From Siphonodentalium dalli (taxonomy: Eukaryota > Mollusca > Scaphopoda > Gadilida > Siphonodentaliidae), in contig CP136069.1 in the NCBI GenBank assembly GCA_032622095.1, forward strand, positions 158,217,043 through 158,281,042: a stretch of DNA of 64,000 bases. The letters are read 5' to 3'. The notes below the pieces were generated by a model. It saw only the letters and a list, made by a program, of their open reading frames with translations, had not been told where the DNA came from and did no database searches. Below, piece after piece: positions 33,810-45,786 of this stretch (position 1 is its first letter; each line of letters begins with the position of its first letter). The translations under genes and the position numbers were made by a program.

Positions 33810-36268
33810 GGTCCGAATCGGCATCTCTGGTTTAGACTAGGTTTTATTCTAGACCAGGTTTAACTCCAGTTTAAACTAGGTTTAAGTAGGGTTTAAACTT
33901 GGTTTTACAGTAGTTAAACCAGGTTTATGGGAGTAAAACTGGGTTTTAGCGTACTTAAACCAAGTTTTGTGATAAACTCAGTTTAAGTTGAAACTAGGTT
34001 TTATTAACGTGATAAAGTTATGGTAATATTACTAATTGTTTGTGGTGAATTGGCTATATAATCATCAGTATAAGCTTAGGTATATATGATTTATACGTAC
34101 CATACGTCTCGCCTTGAACATACACCTTTAAACATACTTTGAAAAAAATTCAAAGTTAAACCACCCTACCCCAGGTTTGACTAAAACCTAGTTTTTTGGG
34201 TTTAATTATTCGGCCGATATTTTTCGCCCAATATTGATGTTGTTTCTTCGTGAATATGGGAGTGTTTATTTTGAATTGGGGGAGGCGTTTATGCGCGGGC
34301 GTTTGTCACTCAATGTAGATGCAGGAGAGTCTTAGTGGAATTCGGGGAGGCGATGTCGGTACTTATGAGATAAATTCTAACAAAATATGTGCCAGTGTGA
34401 TGGATGATTTCTTGCTATATATGTCTGTTTGCAATTCGCTCGTTCGGATGTCGATTTGGCGGCTGAGAGCATGGCGGGATCGGACTGATCAGATTGACAC
34501 GTTAGACACGAACATGACTTTTGAAACTGATTCCTTATTCACAAAAAGGTCTCTTTCGGTCAATTTGACGCATGGGTTGGTGGCCCGCCCAAATACCTAT
34601 CAGAGACACCCCAGCCTTCACCCGGGGGAGGGTAACGGCCACCATGAGGGGGTGGAGTATGGACTATTTTGGAGAACTGTAAGGATTTCGGCCAATTTGA
34701 TAGTATGGGTGGGTGGCTCGCCCCAAATAACCCATAGAAACACCCCACCCCTCACATTCGGGGGGGGGGGGGTACCACCGATGGGGTGAACGTGGGATAT
34801 GGACCATTTTCGAGACTGGTAAGGATTTCGGCCATTGACGGCATGGATGGATGGACCGCTCAAATGTCCCATAGAAACAGCCCACCCCTGAACGCTGGGG
34901 GAACCACCCCAGGAGGTGAAAATGGGGTATGGACCATTTTCGAGAACGGTAAGGATTTCGGTCAATTTGACGTCAGAAGTGTGGGTAGCCCGCTCCAACT
35001 ACCCCCTAGAAACACCCTCAACCGGAGGTACCACCCCGAGGGGGTGAAATGGGGTATGGACCATTTTCGAGAACGGTGGGTGGCACATCCCAAATGCCCC
35101 CATAGAGACACCCCACCCCACTCGGACCCCATTTTCACCCGCGGTAAGGGTGGGGGTGTTTCTATAACTATATTTGAGGGCGGGCCGCCCACCAATAACG
35201 TCATATTGGCCGAAATCCTTACCGTCCTCGATAACGGTCCATACCCCATTCTATGGGGTATTTGGGGCGGGCCACCTACACATGCCGTAATATGTTTTTG
35301 CGAATAATGAATAAAATGCTCCATACCCCATTTTCACCCCAGCAGGGTGGTACCCTCCAGGGATGAGGGTAGGGTGTCTATATGGGATATGTGGAGCGGG
35401 CCACACACCCCTGTCGTCAAATTGGCCAAAATCCTCACCGTTCTCGAACATGGTTCATATCCCATCTTCACACCTCGGGTGGTAACCCACCCCACCCCGC
35501 CGGATGTGAGGGGTGGGGTGTTTATATGCGTTATTTGAGGTACCATTCCCCGGGGGTGAGGGTTGGGGTGTTTATATTCGGTATTTGGGCGTACCCAATT
35601 TCCACCTCCTCTGGTGGGACCCCTCCCCCGGTGAGGGGTGGTTCTATGGTGTATTTTGATCGTGCCACCCACTCCTGCTGCCAAATTAATTAGCCTAAAT
35701 CCTTACCGTCCATACCCCTGTTATCCCGGGGTGAGGGGTGATGTTTCAATCGGGTATTATGGGCGAGCCACCCATTCATTCCGTCAAATTCGCCGAAATC
35801 CTTGCCGTTCTCAAAAATGGTCCATACCCCATTTTCACCCGTCCGGATGGTACCCCCGGGGTGGTGGTGTTTCTATGGGGTATTTGTGGCGGGCCCCCAC
35901 CCATGCCCTCAAGAGATATTTTTGAGTTCCAAAAGTCACGTTCGTCCATGATATTAGATAATATCTAACCGTTATACAACAGACCGTGCATTCGTCGTGA
36001 TTTCTCAAAGCGCACGGGTTATTCCCCTGATTAGGATATTATATAGCGACAACAGGTCGCGTGACCGGACAATGAATTGACAAGTAGCGATAATAAACGG
36101 ACAGACCACGCCTCCTATTCTTGCAATTGGACAAGTGAGGCCCACATGTAACGCAATCGACCAAATCTTTGTCGTCCCAGCGGTGGAGAAAAACTTGGTT
36201 TTACTACTAAAACCCAGTTTAAACTGGTAGTTTAAACTAGGTCTAAACTGGAGATGCCGATTCGGACC
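33810..36268. mobile_element. Large TIR element with inverted tandem arms, copy B
   Basis: The ends are GGTCCGAATCGGCATCTC and its exact inverse GAGATGCCGATTCGGACC. TTTAAACTAGG-type subterminal repeats follow at both ends. The core is a roughly 130 bp tandem repeat containing GGACCATTTTCGAGAACGGT, in one orientation at about 34660-35080 and in the opposite one at about 35210-35840, so it forms a palindromic array centred near 35150-35200. The right subterminal part (35905-36268) matches copy A (22560-22917) closely. No transposase frame and no convincing target duplication are visible. The open frames in the core are periodic-repeat artefacts with competing frames on both strands. Confidence 0.82.
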
Positions 36269-37481
36269 TCTATGTCTGACTCAGTTCATATGGTTCTTAC
36301 CAATACCAAAATATTTACCATTATTGATAACTGTTGATGCTACAAAATAAGATAATAGGCGACTAAATATAGTTCCGATGATGCGTAACATCAGATGTGT
36401 CGGTCCACCAGCAGTGACCTATCTCAGTGATAACGTAGATGGCGCTGCATGGAGTATGGCTGTAACTATGTTGTTCGGCGTGACTAATGGGCATTTCATT
36501 GAACACGTATAGTCCGATTCGACACCATATTAGTCAAATTTTCAATTTGCATGTAATCGATATTTTAAACTTCTTGAAATTACCATAATTCGTGTTACAC
36601 ATACATCACTAACATCCACAAAGCACCCAACATACACAATATGGCGTTGAAAACAGTACCAAAAATCATAATTGATTACTCGCCTTTTATCTACCGTTTT
36701 TTTATTTTTGGGCGATATCTTGAACGATCTTGAAGTCATACGATGTATCCACCATCATATTACGGCGAAGAACAATAAATACGTTCCGCGCTAGTTATTA
36801 CTCCTGATGTGATAAAATAAAAATAAAGAGCGGTGGTATCAATGTGTTGCGGAATGTTGAAAAAACTACTTTAAACAGTATATAGAGTATGCTTATCAAT
36901 CTGCCATGCACTTATTTTAACGACTTATTTCGATCTCTCGATACCTGATAAAAGTGACATCATTATGTGTAATTTGAAGGCTGGAGGTTATGAGTGACAT
37001 AAGTTGTGGTAAGCATGTAATTAGAGACATTTTGCATAACGAACTACTACTTATAAGAATTACAAATAGGGTACTACGTCAATATAGTTTTTGTTCTTTT
37101 TATAGGTTGTCGTTTTGCCATATCCGTAATTTCGATTGCGGTTGTAGGTGAATTCAACAAACTTAAAAATACATCATGTAGTTACAAGTTCGAGGTCATT
37201 TCTCTGGTCACCAATGTGGGAGTTAACTCTGATATTATGTCCATTCGTCGCCGTCAATCAACGAGCCAACCACTTAATGTAACATGACAGCAATTATGTA
37301 CAAAGTAATCACGACAATCAGAACAATATCACCTTACTGCGAGTGGCGATGTGTCATAAACGGACTCTTAGTCGTCAAATCTGAGACAATATCTTTGGAC
37401 CGTTCGAAAAAAATTACGACTACAACATGTATCAGCTATTCGTAATTCTTATCAGTACGTAGTTCATTATGAGAAATATGT
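36269..37481 (-). other. 3' flank / probable 3'UTR of the lectin-PAN gene
   Basis: No other gene is supported. An AATAAA on the minus strand at 36701-36706 is a possible poly(A) signal about 780 bp past the stop codon, though in AT-rich DNA this hexamer is weak evidence. The rest is plain AT-rich sequence. Confidence 0.3.
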
Positions 37482-38173
37482 CTAATGGTTTACAAGTTCC
37501 TCAATTTTGACAATTGTTTTCATTTCATGCTCGTCCTTTCCGCTGTCAGCCACTTTTCTCCGAAATAGTTTGGGGAATACCTTAGTGGCATCGAATAGAA
37601 CCATCACGACGAACGGAACCATAACAAGGATCATCGCCGATGCTCCTATCGCTTGTGAAGATGGACGCGGATCCGGAATGGAAATCTTCTCTCGTAGCGC
37701 CTGGCTTGTCGCGTTCTTGGTTATCTCTAGCTCCTGTACCAACTGCTCTATTTTCTTCGCAAGCTCAGATGCTGTCATGTTTTTGGATGGCATGGGACTT
37801 GCCTGACCATGATCGCATAATGCAGTGGTGGCGAAAGAACTGGTCGCTGTTGCTGTTATAGTTATTGTTGAAAGCTGTGTGGTTGTCTCTGATGCAGAAC
37901 ATGGCGGAGTGATTGTAATGCAACTGGTTTCAGTGCGGTTCAATGTGGGTATCGCTGTTACTGTTATAGTTGATGCTGAGAGTTGTGTGGTTGTCTCGGA
38001 TACTGAACACGACAGAGTGATTGTAATTAAACTAGTTTCAGTGGGGGTGAATGTGGCTATACATGTAGGTGTTGTAGATTCTTCTGTTTCACATACCGTT
38101 GGTGTGACATATACCGTTTCTTTTGGACATGTCGCTTGTAAACTCCCGGAAAGTACACTCGATTGCTGTCCTC
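37482..38173 (-). CDS. Terminal exon: Ser/Thr-rich stalk, transmembrane helix, cytoplasmic tail
   Basis: Last exon of a type I-like membrane protein. The acceptor TTCTCTTCCAG ends at 38174, and the exon opens with two bases completing a phase-1 codon, matching the preceding exon at 41184-41261. About 230 residues follow. First comes a Thr/Ser-rich stalk with a repeat of about 35 residues in two copies (starting ETSLITITLSC and ETSCITITPPC, each followed by SETTTQLS) and several Cys. A charged, probably helical stretch (LAKKIEQLVQELE) is next, then a KISIPDPRPSSQAIG juxtamembrane motif of a kind I associate with molluscan receptors. A hydrophobic segment of about 20 residues (around MILVMVPFVVMVLF) and a 35-residue charged tail ending EELVNH complete it. 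Ser/Thr density suggests O-glycosylation (inference). Function is unknown; a surface receptor is likely. Confidence 0.82.
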
Positions 38174-39640
38174 CTGGAAGAGAATACGAGCTTGTCATAA
38201 TTTTAGTTTCGCAATCCAGTCGTGTGACTTTAGTGGTGTATCAGTAAGCATATCTCGAGTTATGGACTGCTGGTGGTGATTTATCGTGTCAGGAGATTAA
38301 AGTCCGATGGCGGTTGAAATTCTGATATTATGCGTGCTCTTGTTACATATTCCGCCCCAGTGCCTGGGTTAAAATAGGTCGATTATTTGTGTATAGAATA
38401 CATAGTCCCATCAACCCGGTACTTCACGTAGGGATTGCCATCTATTGTTATATTTCTCGTGCTCGCATACAATGTCACTTGGTAGGTTGGTGCGATTCTT
38501 GGAGCAGTCAACCAAAACAATTGAGGGAAAGCAATAAACATACATTGCATTCATGTCAATTAATATACTAGTTAATTCCAATTACAGGCCTATACAACGA
38601 TGTATATTCAAGTTTATTAAATGGGATCTGGGGTCTAACATAAAAAATTGATTTTTTACGATTTTGCGACATTCACAATGACGAATATACATTCGTAAAT
38701 TCGACAATATGATTGATTACCTGTTGTGATAGTCTAAGTTTTTAATTTTTTTTTCAATTATCTTCAACTCATTAACGAATAAAATTTGTGTACCAACCAT
38801 CCTCAAATATAATTATTGCACCAGGAAGTCTACCAATCCAATAGCTGGTACACAGTCAGCGTATATGCAACTGAAATCATCCATTGTTAGACCAATGGTA
38901 CATTTACGTGATGAATACCGCGACCGGGGGTTGAAATATTGCAGTAAATTATGCCGTTTTGTTTTGGCATTTAACAATTGTGTTCAAATGACAACCCGCC
39001 CCCTCAAAGTTGCACAAAATATATTAGATACAACATATCGTATTAATTAGAAAACATCCCTTAATACAGCTCGAACCTGTTCATATTGATCTCTTGAGGC
39101 TTGATGAATACCTTAGCCAGAAAACATGGATGTAACCATTGTGCATTGTGGAATTACAATCGTCACCACTACAAAGAACATGGAGAAATATATGAACTTT
39201 GTTCGAATTGTCATTTGAATACAATCCCATTGTTATATAGAGTCCCCGATTTTTTGGTAAAGCACACCAATTGCCAAGGCGTGTAAAAACGTTAACCAGC
39301 GCACCGTTTGGGTGTCGTGGTCAACATAATTGTGCTCTCTAAGTCAGTCATATCATGCCAATATGTCGACTCGATTGATTCTGGTGAAGATCTATTCTTA
39401 TACTCTAACCCTTACTTATTAATAGTTCTACAAAACGAAATTCGAGTGTTGAAACCATACTTGTTATGTAAACAATACTGTTACAGTGATTTTTCAACAG
39501 ACAACGATAATCGTATAGTCAGTTCTTATATTTTAATATGAATATGATTTTCAGAATAATTTGAATGCTTACCTTCAAGTTGTTATTAAAATGTTGTATA
39601 TTATGTTGGACTGTTATCGATAATTCCACTGTGTACATAA

Positions 39641-39840
39641 CAATGGCAGCATTGGCTGCGGACACAGTACCACAGTACCACAGTAGCGATGTCATAGTAG
39701 GTTTGACAACTTATTATGGTGGAGTTTGGGCGACATTGGGCATATTAATTATGACGACCAATTGTCACCAAACTCCACCATAATAAATTGTAACACCTAC
39801 TGTGACATCGCTACTGTGGTACGTGTGTCCGCAGCCATTG
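39641..39840. mobile_element. 200 bp hairpin element
   Basis: ATTGGCTGCGGACAC in the left arm faces GTGTCCGCAGCCATTG in the right arm. ACTTATTATGGTGGAGTTTG faces its inverse with few mismatches, leaving a loop of about 30 bp. A CAGTACCA motif is duplicated in the left arm. It is probably a MITE; no clear target duplication. Confidence 0.7.
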
Positions 39841-39944
39841 ACGAGCGAAACCTCATTGAAGAGTTGTTAATAATAAAGAATAATGTATAAATAATTGCAT
39901 GTACTTGTTCATGATAGTTGTTTTAAATACTTTTGTGCTATTTT

Positions 39945-40394
39945 GGTTAGAAGGAACTAAATGTTTTCCATAGGCCACAGTGTTAACGTTTGACCACGCC
40001 CACGCTAAATTTTCGAGTTCCGAAGTGCACGATGCATGCCTTCGTAAAGACCAACCCTTTCGGCATCTGTTCGCATATAGGAGTACCTTTCGAGCCACGC
40101 CTTTTTCGAAAACCAGCATATGTTTTCCACACTACCCCACTTTTTGCACAGAATTTGATAGCCTGACAAAAACCAATACACAGCCTCAATATCCCGCCAT
40201 TGTTTGGACACGAACGCATTTCAGACTAGGATACGCCCACGTTTTTACATGCTATGGGTATTATATTTCTTGAATTTGTAAAATTATTTGACATATTATA
40301 CGCCAATCGCGCGCCAGAATTTTTTAAACTCGTATTCGAGATACTCTGTAAAAACGAAAGGGACGTAATTCTACTTATTTAGTTCCTTCTAACC
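39945..40394. mobile_element. 450 bp TIR element (GGTTAGAAGGAACTAAAT ends)
   Basis: GGTTAGAAGGAACTAAAT at the left edge is mirrored exactly by ATTTAGTTCCTTCTAACC at the right edge. TTTT flanks both sides (39941-39944, 40395-40398), a possible but low-complexity target duplication. Small open frames inside run on both strands and are not credible genes. Confidence 0.72.
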
Positions 40395-41183
40395 TTTTGT
40401 ACGAACCCACCTCGAATGCCTCGAGTCCTTTTGAACAGCAGTCTCCATGCAGTTGCGTATTTTTTAAACTGAGGAGCAACAGTTTTATTTGTATGAGCTC
40501 ATTATTATGGCGTCAATTGAGATAGCCGCAATAATATTTATGAATATGTCTGGCAACAGCATATAAAAAAATCAGTATTTTGAAAATCCCGAGTTTCTCG
40601 TCAGTTCAGTCCAGATGCTATTCATACCAATTTCCTTCGTAGTCGCCAATAGTTAAACTATTATTTGATCAGATTGAATACGCTGTTTAACGCGCACAAT
40701 GCTATAGGGAGGTATGTTTCCAGATTTCTAGGATATATCAATTCTTTATTATTAACATGTAGTATTTATCTTTTGTTTTAAATAGGTGACTTGAGATTCT
40801 GAAGCATTTTGTTTTCTTAGAATTGTTTTCCCTCGCATTCTGTTTGATGTATAAGATTATGCTCTGTTTTACCCAGAATAAACCAATTTATTCTAGTGTT
40901 GTCATTTTAAGGGAAATGTTGCGGCTTGCAGCCTTTTCGATGCTTTAGCAATAGAAATGTATCATGGTAAGTTCAGATGGGCTGTCCTATTAGTTTTCTT
41001 TCATTTATTGGGTGGCCAGGCAGCTTTCGCATAGTTTCAGAGAGAGAGAGAGTAAATGTTAGCATATATGTTTGCCTATTAAACATGACTGGGTTGAATG
41101 ACAAATTCAACAAAATGGCGCTATGTCACCCCACAAACACAAATAAGGGGCTTTTGTTGTCAGAGAAGTAGTAACGTTCTCAC

Positions 41184-41261
41184 CTGGTGTGTAGTCACAT
41201 GTGTCGATCGGATCTGGACAATCTGTCTGAGTAGGTATACTGTTACCAATTGTCGCCCATC
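41184..41261 (-). CDS. 78 bp Cys-containing linker exon
   Basis: A short phase-1 symmetric exon. The acceptor AATTCCAG precedes 41261 and the donor CAG/GTGAGAAC follows 41184. The reading frame gives WATIGNSIPTQTDCPDPID followed by a TCDYTP end, with two Cys. It joins in phase with the PAN exon upstream (A + GA) and the stalk exon downstream (G + GA). It is too short for domain recognition, but splice sites, phase and lack of stops agree. It probably extends the ectodomain between the apple domain and the stalk. Confidence 0.65.
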
Positions 41262-43887
41262 CTGGAATTAATTATATACCTAGCACACACCATATGTATA
41301 GTTCGTCGATCACGACAGACAAGCCTCCAAGGTGTGTGCGTCATGACAATTTGATGTTGTATGAGAACAATGAAAAAATATACATTAAATTAAAAACTAT
41401 TGTGCCACTTTAACACACATATCTTTTACGACATGATTCTACTTAAGGAATTTATCAGGATCAAATATGTTCTCGCTTCTAACTTCCATAATTCACGATA
41501 ACCTAACTCGCTTTCTAACATTATGACCCCATCGCTCGAGTATATATGTAAAAAATATATAGTACACAATTGACTTGACTTGTCCCTATCTGATTCACAA
41601 AGGACCATTTCCATCAAGTATGAGTTTAATCTGCGTGGCCATCGCAGAGGTTTTAAGAGTGTCAGTGATTTAATTGGAGGGACAACTGTTAAAGATGCAC
41701 AATTCGAATTAAAGCTCGTAAATTACTATTTCTTTGGCTTCGGAGGTATTTGATTCGAGTCGAGGAACGCACCACCCATCAAAACTCCGAGTTATCAAAT
41801 ATCCAGTTTTGAATTCTATTATTTTTTCATCACCTGGAATCTTTGGAGGCCAGGAAAATATTCGACGAATGCCGACCGACATACTCTCGATACCAAATTG
41901 CTTTGGACCAAAGGTTGATATATAAAACTCTTTGGGCAATTTTATTGGACATGAAATGTTGCTGTTGTTGGAGTCTGATGAATATATACCTTTGCCGCAG
42001 ATCCAACCATTTTGGTCGGTCAATCCCACTTTAAGAACTCCGTATTTTAGCCGCTAAATGACCCATTATAGCAAATATAAGCCGATTAGCCATGACACGT
42101 TCCGCGACAAAGTTTCAATGGATTTATTGTTTATTTGTACAATATTTACAAGCATATGCCACCAAGGAATTATATATTTGTGGTAGTTAGAGTTAAGTGC
42201 CTGCCCCTCCTTAATTAATTGGACCGCCATATTTGAACATATCTTGTTTCACAATCGTGTTGTGAATTAATTTACAATATGTTTAAGGCCCAGACACACA
42301 TTTTATAACTGCAAGCAAGACTTTTAAAAATGTATCTGGATCTCCCCATCAAAACACTCGTATCATCGTCATATCACGTATAATCCGAACGTATAATAAG
42401 AGAAGACCAAACCATTTATATATTGTTATTACATTATATAACATCATAGCCCAATATATTACAATGAAGAATAAAATAGCCACAAATACTTATAGCCCAA
42501 AGAATAAAAATACTGATATGCAGTCTGTACCACTCAAGAGGGGGATAGTTAACTAGAGTTTTGGAGATGGTAAGCCGGGATGTGGTTGTATACATTTGAC
42601 ATAACTAATCTGATGCTCTCAGTCCATTTTATAGACCAAGATACATGATTGTCATGAACATTCTCAAATAAAGAAAACTATACATGTATGTGGATGCTTA
42701 TCTTGCTAAATGAAAATAATTATATTGCTTGTATCAAGAAACATTGAGCTCACGATCTACATATCTGATAGCATTGATACATATACAGCACTGACAGACA
42801 GTTACCAAAATATTTTTCAGAAGTACTTAGTACTTGAAATTAACAACAAATCATGTAATAACTAGAATGCACTCAGTGGAGCTGCCTATACTTGCGCACA
42901 TCACACATTTGGCATGTTTTGTGGTGTCTTACCAACACCAGTTTGAACCACGGGTGCTGGCCCCTCGTTGAGAGATCGATAAAAACAAATCTAGATATCA
43001 AATCTCAGTTCATTCATCGCTGAAATACTTGTGTATACGGACAGAATATTTCAAGTTGATCTATTACACTAATGATAGTCTTAGTAATACGTAGGAGTTG
43101 TTTTGCATATTTATAGAACAATATAGACATCGTTCATATGAAGGGTGTGAAGATGATTGGTTGCCAATGATGCTAATATATATTATATAACAATTTGGTT
43201 AAATTACTAGTTTGACGAAGTTGTTGGCAGTTAGAATGGTTTAGCCTGCCAGTGCAATACGGGTCTCTGGACATCGACGCAATCATGTCTGGTGTTTTGC
43301 GCGCCCATGTATAGCTTGTGACGTCCTGATGTGCGTCGTGACGTCATGGCGTCTTTATCGGTTTCCGGAAAGAAATCATTCAATGTTTTTCATTTATGAA
43401 CGATTTATTACCAAAATAAAACCAGATAATGCAAATTAAGTATATATGTGGATTTAACTTACAATTGATGCAGCCATTTCATATTAGCGCATGTGCAATC
43501 TTTACATTCTGTACTTCCGGTATGACGTAACATATTCGCGGATGGACAGACAAATCAACAGACAAATAAACAGAGATCCGGATCGAAAACATTACTTGCG
43601 TCCAACATAGACTGGCGCAAGTAATGACATATCAAGTGAACGTGTAACTTCTAGCTGATTTGTGATTCTTAAATTATGTGCCGCATTGATCCAAATTTCA
43701 GAAAGAAAATCCAGACTTCAACAATGAAGGCGACAGGATGGTAGTATTTAACATGAATGCGATAGCGACGACGCTAGTGGTGATTATAATGGCGACAGCA
43801 AACATAAAGCTGGTTATTAAGGTCACGGCAACGATGGTTATCAAGAACAAGCGAATGATAATGATTCGACGTTGTAAATTTACTCAC
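41262..43887 (-). other. Intron with a diverged TTAA-family element
   Basis: The intron between the PAN exon (donor GTGAGTA at 43887) and the linker exon. It contains a diverged relative of the TTAA palindromic family at about 41693-42030. The rest is AT-rich, with a TGACGTCA octamer at 43339-43346 and no supported exon. Confidence 0.55.
41693..42030. mobile_element. Diverged TTAA palindromic element, copy 3
   Basis: The segment shares the phrases ATTACTATTTCTTTGGCTTC and TTTGATTCGAGTCGAGGAA with the 7804-8272 element. TTAA lies at 41689-41692 and 42031-42034. The outer termini (AGATGCAC, CCCACT) differ from the family consensus, so this is an internally deleted or terminally diverged copy. 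The 106-codon minus-strand open frame over it is an artefact. Confidence 0.55.
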
Positions 43888-44085
43888 TAGGAGCGCAGTT
43901 TTTCCGCTTCATGGTTACCATGTTTCCAGTACTAAACTGATTTCTGAAAACATGGCAGGTGTTGTCGAAGTACAATGCGGCCCAGCAATTTGCTTCTCCG
44001 AGGCAGATGTTGTCACATTCGTTCTCACTCGTGGTCGACGCAGGAACCATAATGTCGCATGCGAAGTCCTGCTCCATAACACACG
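43888..44085 (-). CDS. PAN/apple domain exon
   Basis: A 198 bp phase-1 symmetric exon. The acceptor TTCTTTAATAG ends at 44086 and the donor is A/GTGAGTAAA. The 65 complete codons form one PAN/apple domain: Cys residues in CVMEQDFAC, NECDNICLG, ANCWAALYFDNTC and KRKNC match the family's spacing, including the central C-x3-C-x5-C and the aromatic Y before the next Cys. PAN/apple domains bind proteins or carbohydrates extracellularly and are common in molluscan secreted and membrane proteins. It lies between the lectin exon upstream and the linker exon downstream, and phases agree on both sides. The binding partner is unknown. Confidence 0.82.
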
Positions 44086-45007
44086 CTATTAAAGAAGGGC
44101 ATCGTTATATATGTATGTCATGCGTGGACATTCGAAATATCGACGAAAGGGGCAAGTGTCTATGGGGAATGCCAAGTGGATCGACCAAAAAGCATCGCTG
44201 ACTGGCTGACTGATGATAACAAAAATTTAATGTTCATGACATAAATATTTTGAGAGACAAAAATTTACTAAACTGTATGCAATCCAAAAAATTGGGTTGA
44301 ATATAACTAAAGTTTAGTCAGACTCTAATCCAAAGTAACCAAACGTTGGGTTAAATTAACCAAATATTGGGTTTTGAAGTAACTAAACATAGGATTAGAG
44401 AAAACGGATGTCAATATATAATTATATTTCATCTCATTGAATGAATATTGACTATATTATCTGAGATGCTGGTCATTAATTGAGGTTTCCCAAAATAAGT
44501 CCAACGAATGGATATGTTTCGGACCTTGGCGTCTGAGAGATATTGAATTAAACCAGAATTCGAACTGTATATGCAATATGAAACTCCGAAACGAGGTAAC
44601 ATATACTGACTTCCTTTTCTGGAATAAATTAACAACCTAGAAAAGAATACTTGCACCAAAGCCACATTCAATACTACAACTATATAATTCGGTCATAACA
44701 GATGCATTCACAGTGTATTTGTTCGAGTTTGAAAATATGGCAGAGAGAGAACCCAACAATTGAACCCAACTTCTGGAATTTGACCCAACCATTAACCTAA
44801 CTCTGGGTAACCCAACAGTTTTGTCTGAACTTTATTTTGGTTGTGTGTTGTCAATAACTGGTCTTCAATAAGCTGATGTGTAATATTATCAGAGTTCACG
44901 TTGGCATGACAATTATTTTGGCCATTAGTTTTTTTATTTTTTTTTTACCATTTTTCAAAAACTTGGTCTAAGTTGAAAAACCAAAATATGGGATCATCAA
45001 GAAAATC
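44086..45007 (-). other. Intron start with TTGGGTT/AACCCAA repeats
   Basis: This is the acceptor-side part of the long lectin-PAN intron. TTGGGTT-type motifs at 44290-44400 and AACCCAA motifs at 44750-44830 form a loose inverted pair, probably the remains of a TIR element of about 550 bp. Nothing else is supported. Confidence 0.45.
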
Positions 45008-45786
45008 GTAACTAAAACAAAAATATAAAGAAACACACACAGAAATATAAAGAAACACAAACAAAATATAAAGAAACACACACAGAAATATAAAGAAACA
45101 AACACCGAAATATAAAGAAACACGCACAAAAATATAAAGAAACACACACAGAAATATAAAGAAACACACATAAATATAAAGAAACACACACGGAAATATA
45201 AAGAAACACACAGAAATATAAAGAAACACACACGGAAATATAAAGAAACACACACAGAAATATAAAGAAACACTCACAAAAACATAAAGAAACACACACA
45301 GAAATATAAAGAAACACACACAGAAATATAAAGAAACACACAGAAATATAAAGAAACACACACGGAAATATAAAGAAACACACAGAAATATAAAGAAACA
45401 CACACGGAAATATAAAGAAACACACACAGAAATATAAAGAAACACACACACAGAAATATAAAGAAACACACACAAAAACATAAAGAAACACACAGAAATA
45501 TAAAGAAACACACACAGAAATATAAAGAAACACACAAAAACATAGAAACAAACAGAAATATAAAGAAACACACACAGAAATATAAAGAAACACACAGAAA
45601 TATAAAGAAACACACACAGAAATATAAAGAAACACGGAAATATAAAGAAACACACACGGAAATTTAAAGAAACACTCACAAAACATAAAGAAACACACAA
45701 AGAAATATAAAGAAACACACACAGAAATATAAAGAAACACACACAGAAATATAAAGAAACACACACAAAAACATAAAGAAACAAAC
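45008..45786 (+). repeat. 22 bp satellite, array 1 (about 35 units)
   Basis: The unit is AGAAATATAAAGAAACACAC plus AC, 22 bp, with 20 bp variants lacking one AC and variants CACAAAAACATAAAG and ACGGAAATAT. No stop occurs in any of the three minus-strand frames, so long FLYISVCVSLYFCVCFF-type translations arise in all of them at once. This is expected of a 22 bp unit and is not evidence of a protein. Confidence 0.93.

Larger units (their letters stand above)
38174..41183 (-). other. Intron with two MITE-like insertions
   Basis: The intron between the linker exon and the terminal exon has donor GTGAGAAC at 41183 and acceptor TTCTCTTCCAG at 38174. It holds a hairpin element at 39641-39840 and a TIR element at 39945-40394. 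Other open frames here are short and unrecognised. Additional exons cannot be excluded. Confidence 0.6.

Noticed and set aside
34319-35968. Several frames of 95-173 codons on both strands in the 34.3-36 kb element
   Set aside because: They are periodic translations of the 130 bp tandem core in competing frames on both strands, inside a non-autonomous element.
33805-36276. TGTCT-like words at both edges of the 33810-36268 element, considered as a target duplication
   Set aside because: Only five of nine bases agree and the agreement depends on the chosen offset.
39853-40273. Overlapping frames of 68-97 codons on both strands
   Set aside because: They fall within the TIR element at 39945-40394, have no domain, and compete with each other.
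41709-42029. 106-codon minus-strand frame
   Set aside because: It covers the diverged TTAA-family element and translates its non-coding arms.
43339-43346. TGACGTCA octamer, considered as a CRE promoter site
   Set aside because: It lies in an intron with no nearby transcription start, and a single octamer is weak evidence.
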